From Bacillus salacetis (GTDB lineage: Bacteria; Bacillota; Bacilli; Bacillales; Bacillaceae_B): 64,000 bases of DNA. Shown piece by piece: positions 16,615 to 24,385 of this stretch. The position numbers and the translations under genes were made by a program. The stretch is from positions 53,741-117,740 of the forward strand of contig NZ_QXIR01000012.1 in the NCBI RefSeq assembly GCF_003581585.1, written 5' to 3'. Within the stretch, counting starts at the first letter, position 1, and the number at the start of each line of letters is the position of its first letter. The notes beneath the pieces are model-generated. The model made no database searches. It was not told the DNA's origin and worked only from the letters and a program-made list of their open reading frames with translations.

Positions 16615-17140
16615 AATGGGCCAGGGGGGTGCGAGAAACAGAGGTGCTCAGGCCCAATTAGTGTGTAAATGGGTCACAGGGATGCGAGAAAGAGAGGGGT
16701 TTCGGCCCAATAAGTGTGTAAATGGGCCACAGGGATGCGAGAAAGAGAGGGGTCCTGGCCCAATGCGCGTGTAAATGGGCCAGGGGGGTGTGAGAAACAG
16801 GGTGTCGCCGGCCCAATAAGAGTGAAAATGGGCCAAGGGGATGCGAGAAAGAGAGGGGTTCCGGCCCAATAAGGGTGTAAATGTGCCAGGGGGATGCGAG
16901 AAACAGAGTGTCGCTGGCCCAATTAGTGTGTAAATGGGCCAGGGGGATGAGAGAAACAGAGAGGTCGTGGCCCAATAAGGGTGTAAATGGGCCAAGGGGA
17001 TGAGAGAAACAGAGTGTCGCTGGCCCAATTAGTGTGTAAATGTGCCAGGGGGATGCGAGAAACAGAGGATCATCGGTCTATTTAGTTCCTAAATGGGCCA
17101 ATGAGAAACTAAGCTCAGCGAGTCCCCGGCCCAATAATCC
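16615..17140. repeat. Tandem array B, 53 bp period, nine units
   Basis: Nine clear units start at 16618 and recur every 53 bp, followed by a decayed part to about 17140. A unit reads GGGCCAGGGGGATGCGAGAA, ACAGAG plus a variable part, then GGCCCAATTAGTGTGTAAAT. GGCCCA and the TGGGCC of the next unit are an inverted repeat across about 13 bases. It lies between the converging GNAT and anti-sigma genes. Long open frames here exist only because the repeat lacks stops in some frames. Confidence 0.9.
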
Positions 17141-17216
17141 GAATGACCCAACGAGGTAGAAATTCAACACTAATAATCTGTCCCGAAAGAGATAGAGGGT
17201 CCGAAACCACAACAAA

Positions 17217-17242
17217 ACGTCCTGCGCCTATGCACAGGACGT
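17217..17242 (-). terminator. Terminator for the minus-strand sigma/anti-sigma operon
   Basis: On the minus strand ACGTCCTG and CAGGACGT form a stem followed by TTTTGTTG. Confidence 0.55.
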
Positions 17243-17298
17243 TCACTAATGCTTGATCCAAAACAGAATTCACTCGAAACAGCGTCCATCAACAATCA

Positions 17299-18327
17299 TC
17301 AATACTCGGTTTCCAGCAGTACTTCTTTATCTTTGCTGTAAATGACGATCTTATAAGGATCATCCTTTATCATCTCTTCGGCTTCATCCGATCGAATGAA
17401 TTCGTTGACGGTTTGTTCTGTTTCTTTGGCGAGATCTTTGGCTGCGCTATCAGAAGCAGGGAGTTGAAGGGTGACGAAAACGGTCATTGGAGAAGGATGG
17501 TTGGAATAGCCAACGCCTTTGACTTGGTAATCCTTCCTACCCATCAAGCCTTCACCGATTGTGGTGATCACTTGCTGCCAGCGGCCTTCCTGTTCGCGTT
17601 TTGCCATATCGATTTTGTGAAAATTGACGGGAACTTCACCGAGCTGCTGTTCATTGGCGATTTCCTGGATGATTTGTTCAATTTCGTCTGTTCTGGTTTC
17701 AGTATTCGGGATATCGAGCTCTACAGCCGGTTTCTTATCCAAAAAGGATGTGCCGTAAGATAGGATGGCATAATCGGAATCCTTCAGTTTTTCCTGCAGA
17801 GCTTGCATGAGTGTCTCTGATTTTCTTTCCATCTCCTCGCTTTCAGGGTCGATTGCGTGATCCCTGTTTGGCGGGCGCTCGACTTTTACCTTGAAGGCAT
17901 CATAGCCTCTTGAAGCAAGGATTCCTTCGACTTGTTCTTGAATATCGGCCTTTACGCTTTCGTAGTAATCCTCGGAACCGACAACCGTTACGAAAAACTC
18001 CTTCTTAGGCGAGTAGCTCATGCCGATACCATCCACCTCATAATTTTTCCTCAGCGCCTCGCTGACAACTTCATGAATCGGTTTTGATTCAAAGACTTGA
18101 TTTAAAAACGGCAACTTTGATGCAAATTCTGCCATGGTAGGCGAAACAAAAGCTGATCCGATGAATAGGCAGAAGAGGACAGCTGCGGCTCCAGCGGAAA
18201 ACCCGGTTTTTTTTGCAAAGCTCCACCTCTTCTTTTTTCCGCGCCGGATGGCGGAATCTATGGCAGCATCCAGCCTTTTCTCTGGAACAGGAATTTGATC
18301 CACTTGATTTTTGAAGGAATCTTTCAT
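17299..18327 (-). CDS. Anti-sigma-type membrane protein (DUF4030-like), partner of the ECF sigma factor
   Basis: Encodes 342 residues. A short cytoplasmic N-terminus with IPVPEKRLDAAIDSAIRRGK is followed by one membrane segment (TGFSAGAAAVLFCLFIGSAFV) and a large outer part with repeated small alpha/beta modules (FFVTVVGSEDYYESVKADI, VKGVGYSNHPSPMTVFVTLQL). This is the layout of Bacillus proteins annotated DUF4030/DUF3600 beside ECF sigma genes. Its ATG at 18327 overlaps the sigma gene stop (TAATG), with GAGGAG upstream. Role: holding the sigma factor at the membrane until an envelope signal arrives, inferred from position and topology. Confidence 0.7.
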   Translation of the reverse strand: MKDSFKNQVDQIPVPEKRLDAAIDSAIRRGKKKRWSFAKKTGFSAGAAAVLFCLFIGSAFVSPTMAEFASKLPFLNQVFESKPIHEVVSEALRKNYEVDGIGMSYSPKKEFFVTVVGSEDYYESVKADIQEQVEGILASRGYDAFKVKVERPPNRDHAIDPESEEMERKSETLMQALQEKLKDSDYAILSYGTSFLDKKPAVELDIPNTETRTDEIEQIIQEIANEQQLGEVPVNFHKIDMAKREQEGRWQQVITTIGEGLMGRKDYQVKGVGYSNHPSPMTVFVTLQLPASDSAAKDLAKETEQTVNEFIRSDEAEEMIKDDPYKIVIYSKDKEVLLETEY

Positions 18328-18842
18328 TACAAACACTCCTCTCGTAAGTCTGCTCTCAGTTTGTTAATCGCCCGGTGCAGGTTAGTTTTGACTGTTCCTT
18401 CAGGGCAGTCCAGCATATCTGCAATTTCTTTGACCTGCAGTCCTTTGTAATAGCGGAGGATGATCACCGTCTTGTATTTCTCCTCCAGGCGGTCTATGGC
18501 ATCCACCAAATCGAGGCTCTCGGCGATATGCAGGTCCTCGCTGCTTTCCAGGCGCTCGACTTCTTCAAAAGGTATCACTTTTTTGTTTTTCTTTATAAAG
18601 TCAAGAGCTGTATTGATGAGGATTTTGGACAGCCAAGTTGAAAAGTAATCCGGCTCTTTTACTTTTTTTATTGAAATGTATGCTTTATAAATCGTTTCAT
18701 GGACAATATCGATCGCATCATTTTCATTCTTTACATAGAGATAAGCCATCCGGTAAAGCTTGTTCTTTTCTTCTTCAATAAGCTCCTGAAACGCCTTATC
18801 GTTGCCCTTTTTTGCTTTTTTAACTTTTGTAAGCTGCAGCAT
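18327..18842 (-). CDS. ECF RNA polymerase sigma factor
   Basis: Encodes 171 residues. Region 2 is visible as LYRMAYLYVKNENDAIDIVHETIYKAYISI and region 4 as LEEKYKTVIILRYYKGLQVKEIADML then CPEGTVKTNLHRAINKLR, with no region 1 or 3, as in ECF factors. ATG 18842 has AAAGGGGGA upstream. A TGAAAC-N17-TGTC sequence on the minus strand at 18873-18899 looks like a self-recognised promoter. With the membrane protein encoded downstream it forms a sigma/anti-sigma unit responding to envelope stress. Specific subfamily uncertain. Confidence 0.88.
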   Translation of the reverse strand: MLQLTKVKKAKKGNDKAFQELIEEEKNKLYRMAYLYVKNENDAIDIVHETIYKAYISIKKVKEPDYFSTWLSKILINTALDFIKKNKKVIPFEEVERLESSEDLHIAESLDLVDAIDRLEEKYKTVIILRYYKGLQVKEIADMLDCPEGTVKTNLHRAINKLRADLREECL

Positions 18843-18872
18843 TACGGGATCCCCCTTTCTGTACAACTGTTA

Positions 18873-18899
18873 GACATCGATCCGCAGCTAAACGTTTCA
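18873..18899 (-). promoter_or_regulatory. Candidate ECF autopromoter
   Basis: On the minus strand TGAAAC (18899-18894) is followed after 17 bases by TGTC (18876-18873), about 30 bp before the sigma gene start. TGAAAC with a C/TGTC -10 element is the SigM/SigW/SigV class pattern. Confidence 0.6.
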
Positions 18900-18982
18900 A
18901 CGAATTAATTTTTATAAAATAAAGGCAATCAGGTGCCAAAACTCGAATAGTAAGTTATCTATTATTTTACAACGTAATCGGT

Positions 18983-19018
18983 GTGCCTGGGAGAGAACTC
19001 TGTTTTCGTACCAGGCAC
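18983..19018. repeat. GTGCCTGG/CCAGGCAC inverted repeat
   Basis: GTGCCTGG (18983-18990) and CCAGGCAC (19011-19018) form an 8 bp stem around 20 bases. Similar GTGCCTGG-type words recur between genes in many Bacillus genomes; here it lies just upstream of the gene at 19057. Confidence 0.5.
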
Positions 19019-19056
19019 CAAGGCGGAGGCATTGAATGATAAGGAGGAATGATAAA

Positions 19057-19980
19057 GTGAACGTCTTATCAACTGTTGATTATAACCGGGTGCGGAATTT
19101 TATCATGGAGAACGCACGTGCGTTGGATGTGAGGGTGTTTGCGTACCTTTTTGAAAATGGGAGCCAGAAAGAGGCGGCAGAAGAGCTGGCGAAGTTCCAG
19201 AATGAAGATGGAGGTTTCGGACACGGAATTGAGCCGGATATCCGTATGCCGGATTCTTCTCCGATCGCTACGACTGTCGGTCTTCAATATGCAAGGAAGC
19301 TGAAACTGACAGGGGGCCACCGCATTGTCCGGAAGGCGCTGGAATACCTGAACAGCGAATATGATGAATCCATCACCGGATGGCATTTGCTGGGGAAAGA
19401 AGTCAACGATCATCCCCATGCACCCTGGTGGTCATATGATCATGAAAAAGGTCATTGCGGGGTCCATGGAACCTGGGCCAATCCGAATGCTGAAATCACG
19501 GGCTATCTTCATGAATATGAAGGATATGTCCCCAATGAATTGATCGAAAAGGTGACGCAGAAAGCCAGAGAGGAGCTGGGAACTCTTCCGGAAGAGATGG
19601 AGATGCATGACTTCCTGTGTTACAAACGCTTAATGGAGAGCGTGCAGTCACCATTCAAGGAAGAAATTGAAGAAAAGCTGAAGAAGGCGGTCCGGAAAAT
19701 CACGAAGCTCAATCCGGGTGATTGGGAGGGATATGGCATGAAACCTCTGCAGGCAGCCGATTCACCAGCCTCTCCATTTTTCCCTTTGCTTAAAGATGAA
19801 GTAAAAGAGAACCTTCATTATGAAATGGAAAAGCTGCGTGAAGCCGGATATGCTTCCCCGAACTGGTCATGGTTCGGGAAATATGAAGAAGAGTGGGTGC
19901 ATGCGGAAAAGGACTGGCAGGGTCATCTGACTGTAGAGCTTTTGAAAACCTTGAAAGAATTTGGGTGCCTTGATGATTGA
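19057..19980 (+). CDS. Hypothetical protein, terpene cyclase/prenyltransferase-fold-like repeats
   Basis: Encodes 307 residues. KFQNEDGGFGHGIEPDIRMPDSS and the later segments (ATTVGLQYARKLKLTGG, GNWEGYGMKPLQ-like NPGDWEGYGMKPLQ) resemble the QxxDGGFG repeats of the alpha/alpha-toroid squalene-cyclase and prenyltransferase fold. No Asp-rich cyclase motif is seen, so enzyme activity is uncertain. GTG 19057 is nine bases after AAGGAGG; the ATG at 19036 lies upstream of that site and is less likely. Its end is 44 bp before a GNAT gene, and they may be co-transcribed. Confidence 0.65.
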   Translation: MNVLSTVDYNRVRNFIMENARALDVRVFAYLFENGSQKEAAEELAKFQNEDGGFGHGIEPDIRMPDSSPIATTVGLQYARKLKLTGGHRIVRKALEYLNSEYDESITGWHLLGKEVNDHPHAPWWSYDHEKGHCGVHGTWANPNAEITGYLHEYEGYVPNELIEKVTQKAREELGTLPEEMEMHDFLCYKRLMESVQSPFKEEIEEKLKKAVRKITKLNPGDWEGYGMKPLQAADSPASPFFPLLKDEVKENLHYEMEKLREAGYASPNWSWFGKYEEEWVHAEKDWQGHLTVELLKTLKEFGCLDD

Positions 19981-20023
19981 TAAAGAGAATACACCTTCCG
20001 GGAAAAAGAGGGAATTCCTTAAT

Positions 20024-20566
20024 ATGAATCGAAGCACCTTGCCAAAAGTGAGTCTGAGGGAGTTGACACCGGCTGATGTGGAGGACCGTTACCAGTGGTG
20101 CCTTGATGTCGATGTTACCAGGCATTTGAATATGCCCAATAAATATCCCCCCTTCAGCAGGGAGGAAACCCGGCAGTGGGTGGAAATGTGCATCAGCCGC
20201 AGCAACGGGTATGAGCAAATGGCGATTGAAACCGGGGACGGCGTCCATATCGGCTGGATTGATTTAAAGAATATCGACAAGCTGAATAAGCATGGCGAAC
20301 TGGGCATTGCCATCGGAAATAGAAGGTACTGGGGAAAAGGATACGGCCTGGCTGCCATGAAGGCGATGCTGGAGTACGGTTTTACGAAGCTGCACCTCAA
20401 CAAGATCTGGCTGAGGGTGGAAGTCGATAATGACCAGGCGATTAAGTCCTACCGCCGAATGGGGTTTGTTGAAGAGGGCGTCCTCCGCCAGGACCGGCTT
20501 CGCGGGGACGGGTACGTGGACAGGCTGAGAATGAGCATCCTACGGGACGAGTTCCTCGAGTCATAA
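20024..20566 (+). CDS. GNAT family N-acetyltransferase (RimJ/RimL-like)
   Basis: Encodes 180 residues. VSLRELTPADVEDRYQWC opens the domain; LGIAIGNRRYWGKGYGLAAMKAML carries the acetyl-CoA loop (RRYWGKGYG), and LNKIWLRVEVDNDQAIKSYRRMGFVEEGVLR is the typical C-terminal motif. ATG 20024 is chosen because AGAGGGAA precedes it; ATG 19973 would overlap the previous gene by eight bases. It is the first of three GNAT genes in a row. Confidence 0.87.
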   Translation: MNRSTLPKVSLRELTPADVEDRYQWCLDVDVTRHLNMPNKYPPFSREETRQWVEMCISRSNGYEQMAIETGDGVHIGWIDLKNIDKLNKHGELGIAIGNRRYWGKGYGLAAMKAMLEYGFTKLHLNKIWLRVEVDNDQAIKSYRRMGFVEEGVLRQDRLRGDGYVDRLRMSILRDEFLES

Positions 20567-20650
20567 CGAATTCTGATCGCCGGTTATAACAAAACGGACA
20601 TTTTCCCCTTTTCGGTGTTTCGCTAAAATGAAGAAGAGGAGGGAATGCCC

Positions 20651-21112
20651 ATGAAATTGACGTTTAGAGAAGCAGGAGAACAGGACTTGGACAGTATTGT
20701 CAAAATGCTGTCGGATGATAAGCTCGGAAGCAAAAGGGAGCGCTATGAACAGCCGCTTCCGGAGAGTTACCTGAAAGCTTTCCGTTCTATTGAGGCGGAT
20801 CCCAACAATGAATTGATTGTCGCATGCGTGGAAGAGGAAGTGGTCGGCGTGCAGCAGATAACTTTCACTCCCTATATTACCCATCAAGGGGGATGGCGGG
20901 CGACAATCGAAGGAGTGCGGACGGCTTCCACTGTACGGGGCCAGGGAGCGGGCACGGAAATGATCCAATACGCGGTCTGGCGCGCCAAGGAGCGCGGCTG
21001 CCACCTGGTGCAGCTGACAACGGACAAACAGCGGCCGGAAGCTTTGCGCTTTTATGAAAAACTGGGCTTTCAAGCTACACACGAAGGATTGAAGTTAAAG
21101 TTTCAAAAATAG
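20651..21112 (+). CDS. GNAT family N-acetyltransferase
   Basis: Encodes 153 residues. LTFREAGEQDLDSIVKMLSD is followed by GWRATIEGVRTASTVRGQGAG, where V-R-G-Q-G-A-G is the acetyl-CoA loop, and by HLVQLTTDKQRPEALRFYEKLGF, the usual C-terminal motif. It resembles small-molecule or amino-acid acetyltransferases. ATG 20651 has AGAGGAGGGAA upstream. Confidence 0.87.
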   Translation: MKLTFREAGEQDLDSIVKMLSDDKLGSKRERYEQPLPESYLKAFRSIEADPNNELIVACVEEEVVGVQQITFTPYITHQGGWRATIEGVRTASTVRGQGAGTEMIQYAVWRAKERGCHLVQLTTDKQRPEALRFYEKLGFQATHEGLKLKFQK

Positions 21113-21170
21113 TTACCCCTTTGTTCCAGGGGTTCTTCCATTCATTTTCGAATTAAAGGGGTAAGCTTAC

Positions 21171-21623
21171 ATGATCAAAATTGTAAAAGCAAATCCGGGC
21201 CACGTCGAAGGCATTTCCAAGGTTTGCTCAGACGGCTACCGGGCAACTTATGGAGATACAAACACCGAGGATTATATCGAACGTGTCATAAGGGAATTTT
21301 ATAATCGGGAGAGAATTCTTGATGAAGTCAGCCGTTCTGACAGACATTGGGGCGGCTACTTCGTGGCGGGGGATGACGATCTCGTGGTCGGGGCAGGCGG
21401 CGGTGGAATGACCGGGAAGACAACCGCGGAGCTGTTTGTGCTTTATATGGATCCCCGCAGACGCAATGAGGGGATCGGCACCAAATTATTGGACGCGATT
21501 ACGAAGCAGCAGAAAGATGAATACCAGGCAGAAGAGCAGTGGGTTTCGGTCCAGAAAGGAAACGATTTGGGCATCCCGTTTGGGGAAGAGTACATTTCCC
21601 TGCGCTATTACAGAAAGATCTAA
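21171..21623 (+). CDS. GNAT family N-acetyltransferase
   Basis: Encodes 150 residues. VKANPGHVEGISKVCSDGYR opens the fold; FVLYMDPRRRNEGIGTKLLDAI has the acetyl-CoA loop RRRNEGIG. The C-terminus (WVSVQKGNDLGIPFGEEYISLRYYRK) lacks the common Asn-x-x-A-x-x-x-Y motif and differs from its two neighbours, so the three genes are not recent duplicates. ATG 21171 follows AAAGGGGTAAG. The next gene begins 15 bases after its stop. Confidence 0.85.
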   Translation: MIKIVKANPGHVEGISKVCSDGYRATYGDTNTEDYIERVIREFYNRERILDEVSRSDRHWGGYFVAGDDDLVVGAGGGGMTGKTTAELFVLYMDPRRRNEGIGTKLLDAITKQQKDEYQAEEQWVSVQKGNDLGIPFGEEYISLRYYRKI

Positions 21624-21638
21624 TTGAGGAGTTTGCCA

Positions 21639-22124
21639 ATGAAGACACACCGTGCATTCGGCGTTTATGGAGTTTGTTATGAAGAGGGCAGGCTGCTGGT
21701 CATCAACAAAAGCAGGGGACCCTATATCAACAGGTTCGATCTTCCTGGAGGCAGCTTGGAGGAATCGGAAGGCTTGATCGAGGCCCTGAAGAGGGAGTTT
21801 ACAGAAGAGACCGGATTCATTTGTTCGATTGCTGATCAGATCGGCACTGCTGATTTCATTTTTCCTTGCGCTTGGAAGGACTTCACGCATGTCCATCACA
21901 TTGCCGTTTTTTATTCCGTGAAAAGGACCGGCGGCGAACGGATTGAGCCGCTGCAGTTTGATGGCCAGGACTCCCTCGGAGCGGAGTGGGTATCGGCAGA
22001 AGAAGCCTCCATCGACAATGCATCCCCATTGGTTATGAAGGCCCTGGATTGGCTGGGAAGCGGGGCATTGGATTGGGAGACGAAGATTTTTAAAAGATGG
22101 GACATAAAGGAACCCCCTGTTTAA
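21639..22124 (+). CDS. NUDIX hydrolase
   Basis: Encodes 161 residues. The complete NUDIX box is LPGGSLEESEGLIEALKREFTEETGF, matching GX5EX7REUXEEXGU. The N-terminus (AFGVYGVCYEEGRLLVINKS) and the His-rich middle (KDFTHVHHIAVFYSVKR) are as in small housecleaning NUDIX enzymes. ATG 21639 follows TTGAGGAG. Close spacing suggests it is the last gene of the 20651-22124 run. A terminator follows. Confidence 0.88.
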   Translation: MKTHRAFGVYGVCYEEGRLLVINKSRGPYINRFDLPGGSLEESEGLIEALKREFTEETGFICSIADQIGTADFIFPCAWKDFTHVHHIAVFYSVKRTGGERIEPLQFDGQDSLGAEWVSAEEASIDNASPLVMKALDWLGSGALDWETKIFKRWDIKEPPV

Positions 22125-22146
22125 TCCAGGAGGTTCCTCTTTTATT
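22107..22146 (+). terminator. Rho-independent terminator
   Basis: AAGGAACC...CCTG pairs with CAGGAGGTTCCT (22107-22138), followed by CTTTTATTTTTT. Confidence 0.7.
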
Positions 22147-22157
22147 TTTTCTAAAAA

Positions 22158-22305
22158 TTTTTTTCCCATCAATTGTTGCTTTCGAAAAATCCCTGGTTTT
22201 GACTCGAAAAGGGAAAGCGCTCTTTTCTCTTTATTACATTCCAGGGTTTTCACGGGGAATTACCAATATATATTAAATAGCAGCAAAGTTTCCGAAGAGA
22301 GCCTT
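22158..22305 (-). repeat. MITE-like repeat R, copy R2
   Basis: Read on the minus strand it starts AAGGCTCTCTTCGG then AAACTTTGCTGCTATT and continues through AGAAAAGAGCG and TTTTCGAGTCAAAACC to CGAAAGCAACAATTGATGGG, matching R1 and R3 along its length. The far end is decayed. It touches the stop of the minus-strand gene at 22307. Confidence 0.75.
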
Positions 22306-22306
22306 T

Positions 22307-22522
22307 CTAAAACGGTCTGACATTGGCAGGGGTTGTAGGCCCTGTCGGCGTAAGGGGGCCGTAAGGGGAGTACTCTCCCATTACATACGAATCGGAGGGC
22401 GTTTGGTAATAAGGGTAATTCTTCATCTTTTCAATATCTTTGAACTGCTGCAAAAAGTAATATTTATAAACTGGCGGCGGAATAAAGGGAGGGATAAACG
22501 GCGGCTGGAAAAAAACGCGCAT
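22307..22522 (-). CDS. Small proline- and tyrosine-rich hypothetical protein
   Basis: Encodes 71 residues: MRVFFQPPFIPPFIPPPVYK followed by YYFLQQFKDIEKMKNYPYYQTP and ending SPYGPLTPTGPTTPANVRPF. The composition (Pro, Tyr, Phe) suggests a spore-surface or other structural protein, but no family was recognised. ATG 22522 has AAAGGAG upstream. It lies alone, divergent from the DUF2512 gene. Confidence 0.55.
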   Translation of the reverse strand: MRVFFQPPFIPPFIPPPVYKYYFLQQFKDIEKMKNYPYYQTPSDSYVMGEYSPYGPLTPTGPTTPANVRPF

Positions 22523-22647
22523 GGAGCAGCTCCTTTCGTTTTTAATCAGTATATTGAAATGGGGAAGTTTGGATATGGCCATGTGCCCCGGAATTTATGA
22601 ATAGCTTTTGGGTGCTTAAGGAAACCTAACCCAAAAGGAGTGAAAGA

Positions 22648-23097
22648 ATGAGACATCTGAAGGCCTTTCTCATAAAATTTGTCGCCTGTTTTGCACTACT
22701 AGCCATTATACTTGGAGGAATCTATGGAATTACATTGGGCGATGTCTTCGTCATTTCATTAGTGCTTGGCATCATCTCTTACGCTGCGGGTGATTTATTC
22801 CTGCTGCCAAGATCGAATGACACTACCGCGTCCCTTGCAGACTTCGGCCTCGCCTTTCTTCTGATATGGGCCATGACAGCCAATATGACACCGGTAGATA
22901 ATGTCCTGGTGCCTTCCCTTATTTCAGCTGCAGGAATAGCTGTCTTTGAGTATTTCTATCATAAGTACCTTGCCAGGAATGTGCTGGGAAGGGAAGAAGA
23001 AGTAAGAACCCGGGGAAATCTCCAGTTTCAAACAGAGGCTTCGGAAGAACTGAGTCCTGTCAAACCGGATATCCGAAACGATGAGGGAGATAAATAA
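22648..23097 (+). CDS. DUF2512 family membrane protein (YndM-like)
   Basis: Encodes 149 residues with four membrane helices (FLIKFVACFALLAIILGGIY, DVFVISLVLGIISYAAGDLFLLP, ADFGLAFLLIWAMTANM, VLVPSLISAAGIAVFEYFYHKYL) and a charged C-terminal tail. The blocks KFVACF and GDLFLLPRSND are the DUF2512/YndM signature of Bacillus. The function of the family is not known. ATG 22648 follows AAAAGGAGTG. A terminator lies at 23111. Confidence 0.85.
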   Translation: MRHLKAFLIKFVACFALLAIILGGIYGITLGDVFVISLVLGIISYAAGDLFLLPRSNDTTASLADFGLAFLLIWAMTANMTPVDNVLVPSLISAAGIAVFEYFYHKYLARNVLGREEEVRTRGNLQFQTEASEELSPVKPDIRNDEGDK

Positions 23098-23110
23098 AGT
23101 AAAGAGAGCC

Positions 23111-23140
23111 GGACCCTTAGTGATAAGAGGGTCCTTTTTA
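23111..23140 (+). terminator. Rho-independent terminator
   Basis: GGACCCT and AGGGTCC pair around TAGTGATAAG-type bases, followed by TTTTTA. Confidence 0.65.
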
Positions 23141-23323
23141 CTGGAAAATACAGACAGCGTCCGAAACTGCCAAACAGAGTTTAGAAAATCAAAATACTGG
23201 GAACATATCATTCAAAGCAGAAGCACTCAATGTTGTGGGTATTCAGCTTGAGATATTGAAAGTAATAGAGTAGAGATAGAATTCAGCGTTTGATGAATAT
23301 CAAATTAAGAAAGGGTGAAAAAC

Positions 23324-23476
23324 ATGAAGGAAAAGCAGCCAATCGAATCGAGCCAGCCGCAGACACGTGATGAGTTGTTCGGACTGGATAAGCAGGAAAG
23401 CCTGCAGTCCGCAAAATTCGCTACAACCGAGAACTCGTATCTGAATGAAAATTACGTGGATGAAGTAGAAGAATAA
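23324..23476 (+). CDS. Small hydrophilic hypothetical protein (50 aa)
   Basis: Encodes MKEKQPIESSQPQTRDELFG, then LDKQESLQSAKFATTENSYL and NENYVDEVEE. It is acidic and without hydrophobic core, likely disordered. GAAAGGGTG precedes the ATG at a normal distance and a GC-rich terminator follows directly, which argues that it is a real gene. No family recognised. Confidence 0.55.
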   Translation: MKEKQPIESSQPQTRDELFGLDKQESLQSAKFATTENSYLNENYVDEVEE

Positions 23477-23490
23477 GGTTCACGCCATAG

Positions 23491-23524
23491 CGGGCGAGCC
23501 GGGAAACCGGCCCGCCCTTTTTGT
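23491..23524 (+). terminator. Rho-independent terminator
   Basis: GGGCGAGCCGG, GAAA, CCGGCCCGCCC and then TTTTTGTG. Confidence 0.75.
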
Positions 23525-23533
23525 GCAGGATTA

Positions 23534-23588
23534 CTTTAGCGCTTTAAAGCACCCGGGGACAGTCCCCGGGTGCTTTAAAGCGCTAAAG
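23534..23588. repeat. 55 bp perfect palindrome, GGGGACAGTCCCC core
   Basis: Perfect symmetry about A23561 over 27 bases on each side. It shares the core CGGGGACAGTCCCCG with the palindrome at 7341-7393, while the outer arms (CTTTAGCGCTTTAAAGCACC) differ. Confidence 0.9.
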
Positions 23589-23669
23589 CGGTGGCGGAGT
23601 TTCCCGCAGCTGTTTCTGTATGGTAAAGTTAATGATAGATTCAGTTACATTGAAAGGGATGAGAAAAGC

Positions 23670-23975
23670 ATGTATATCGTACACTCGACGTTTGTCGTGC
23701 CGAATGAAAAGGCGGATGAAGTGATATCAATCTATCATTCTCGTTCCCGTTTAGTAGATAAAGCAGACGGCTTCCAGCGTTTCCTGCTGCTGCAGAACGA
23801 AAAGAAACCCGGTGAAATCACCGTCCATATGGAGTGGGAGTCCAAGGAACAGTTCATGACATGGATCCAGAGTGAAGACTACAAGCGCATCCATGAACTG
23901 GAAAAGAAATACCCTGACCAGGACCTGGCATCCATCATACCATCCATCCACAAGTTCAAGGTGGTGGCAACATGA
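23670..23975 (+). CDS. Antibiotic biosynthesis monooxygenase (ABM) domain protein
   Basis: Encodes 101 residues. YIVHSTFVVPNEKADEVISIY, SRLVDKADGFQRFLLL, ITVHMEWESKEQFMTWIQSE form the ABM ferredoxin-like fold, which includes IsdG/HmoB-type heme-degrading enzymes and small quinol monooxygenases. The Asn-Trp-His heme oxygenase triad cannot be assigned with certainty. ATG 23670 is preceded by AAAGGGATGAG. Its stop overlaps the start of the next gene by four bases, so they are coupled. Confidence 0.75.
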   Translation: MYIVHSTFVVPNEKADEVISIYHSRSRLVDKADGFQRFLLLQNEKKPGEITVHMEWESKEQFMTWIQSEDYKRIHELEKKYPDQDLASIIPSIHKFKVVAT

Positions 23976-24364
23976 TCGATATCGGGAAAAAATATGAGAC
24001 GGTCATCAAGCGGGCTGTAAAAGAAATTTATGTGAAGTACCCGGAGCTTGATGAGAAGTACGGAGAGCGTGGCCGCCAAAAATGCTATGAGGACAATGTC
24101 TATCATTTTCAATATCTCGAGACCTCGGCAGGCCTCGGTTCATCGAAGATTTTCATTGACTACGCACTCTGGCTGAACAGCGTCCTCGTCAGCCGCGGAA
24201 TGTCCACCGATCATCTGATCGATAATTTCCGCAGCATCATCACTGCCCTTGAAGCATCGCCGGAAGTGGAGAATGGAGATGCTTTCGCCGATCACCTGCA
24301 CCAGGCAATAAATGCACTCGAAGACAGCGATGGAACGGAAGATATCGACCGTCCTGTTCTGTAA
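23972..24364 (+). CDS. Hypothetical all-alpha protein coupled to the ABM gene
   Basis: Encodes 130 residues, apparently all helical: YETVIKRAVKEIYVKYPELDEKYG, ECYEDNVYHFQYLETSAGL-like RQKCYEDNVYHFQYLETSAG, FIDYALWLNSVLVSRGMSTD and HLIDNFRSIITALEASPEV. The pattern resembles the helical N-terminal domain of methylcobalamin-binding and related sensory proteins, but I do not claim membership. The four-base overlap with the ABM gene suggests a functional link, possibly heme or oxygen related. Confidence 0.6.
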   Translation: MIDIGKKYETVIKRAVKEIYVKYPELDEKYGERGRQKCYEDNVYHFQYLETSAGLGSSKIFIDYALWLNSVLVSRGMSTDHLIDNFRSIITALEASPEVENGDAFADHLHQAINALEDSDGTEDIDRPVL

Positions 24365-24385
24365 AAATACATAGAGTGATGGAGG

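Noticed and set aside
16648..17028. Minus-strand frames of up to 126 residues through array B
   Set aside because: Three overlapping frames with the same repeat peptide arise from a stop-free repeat unit; no start signal.
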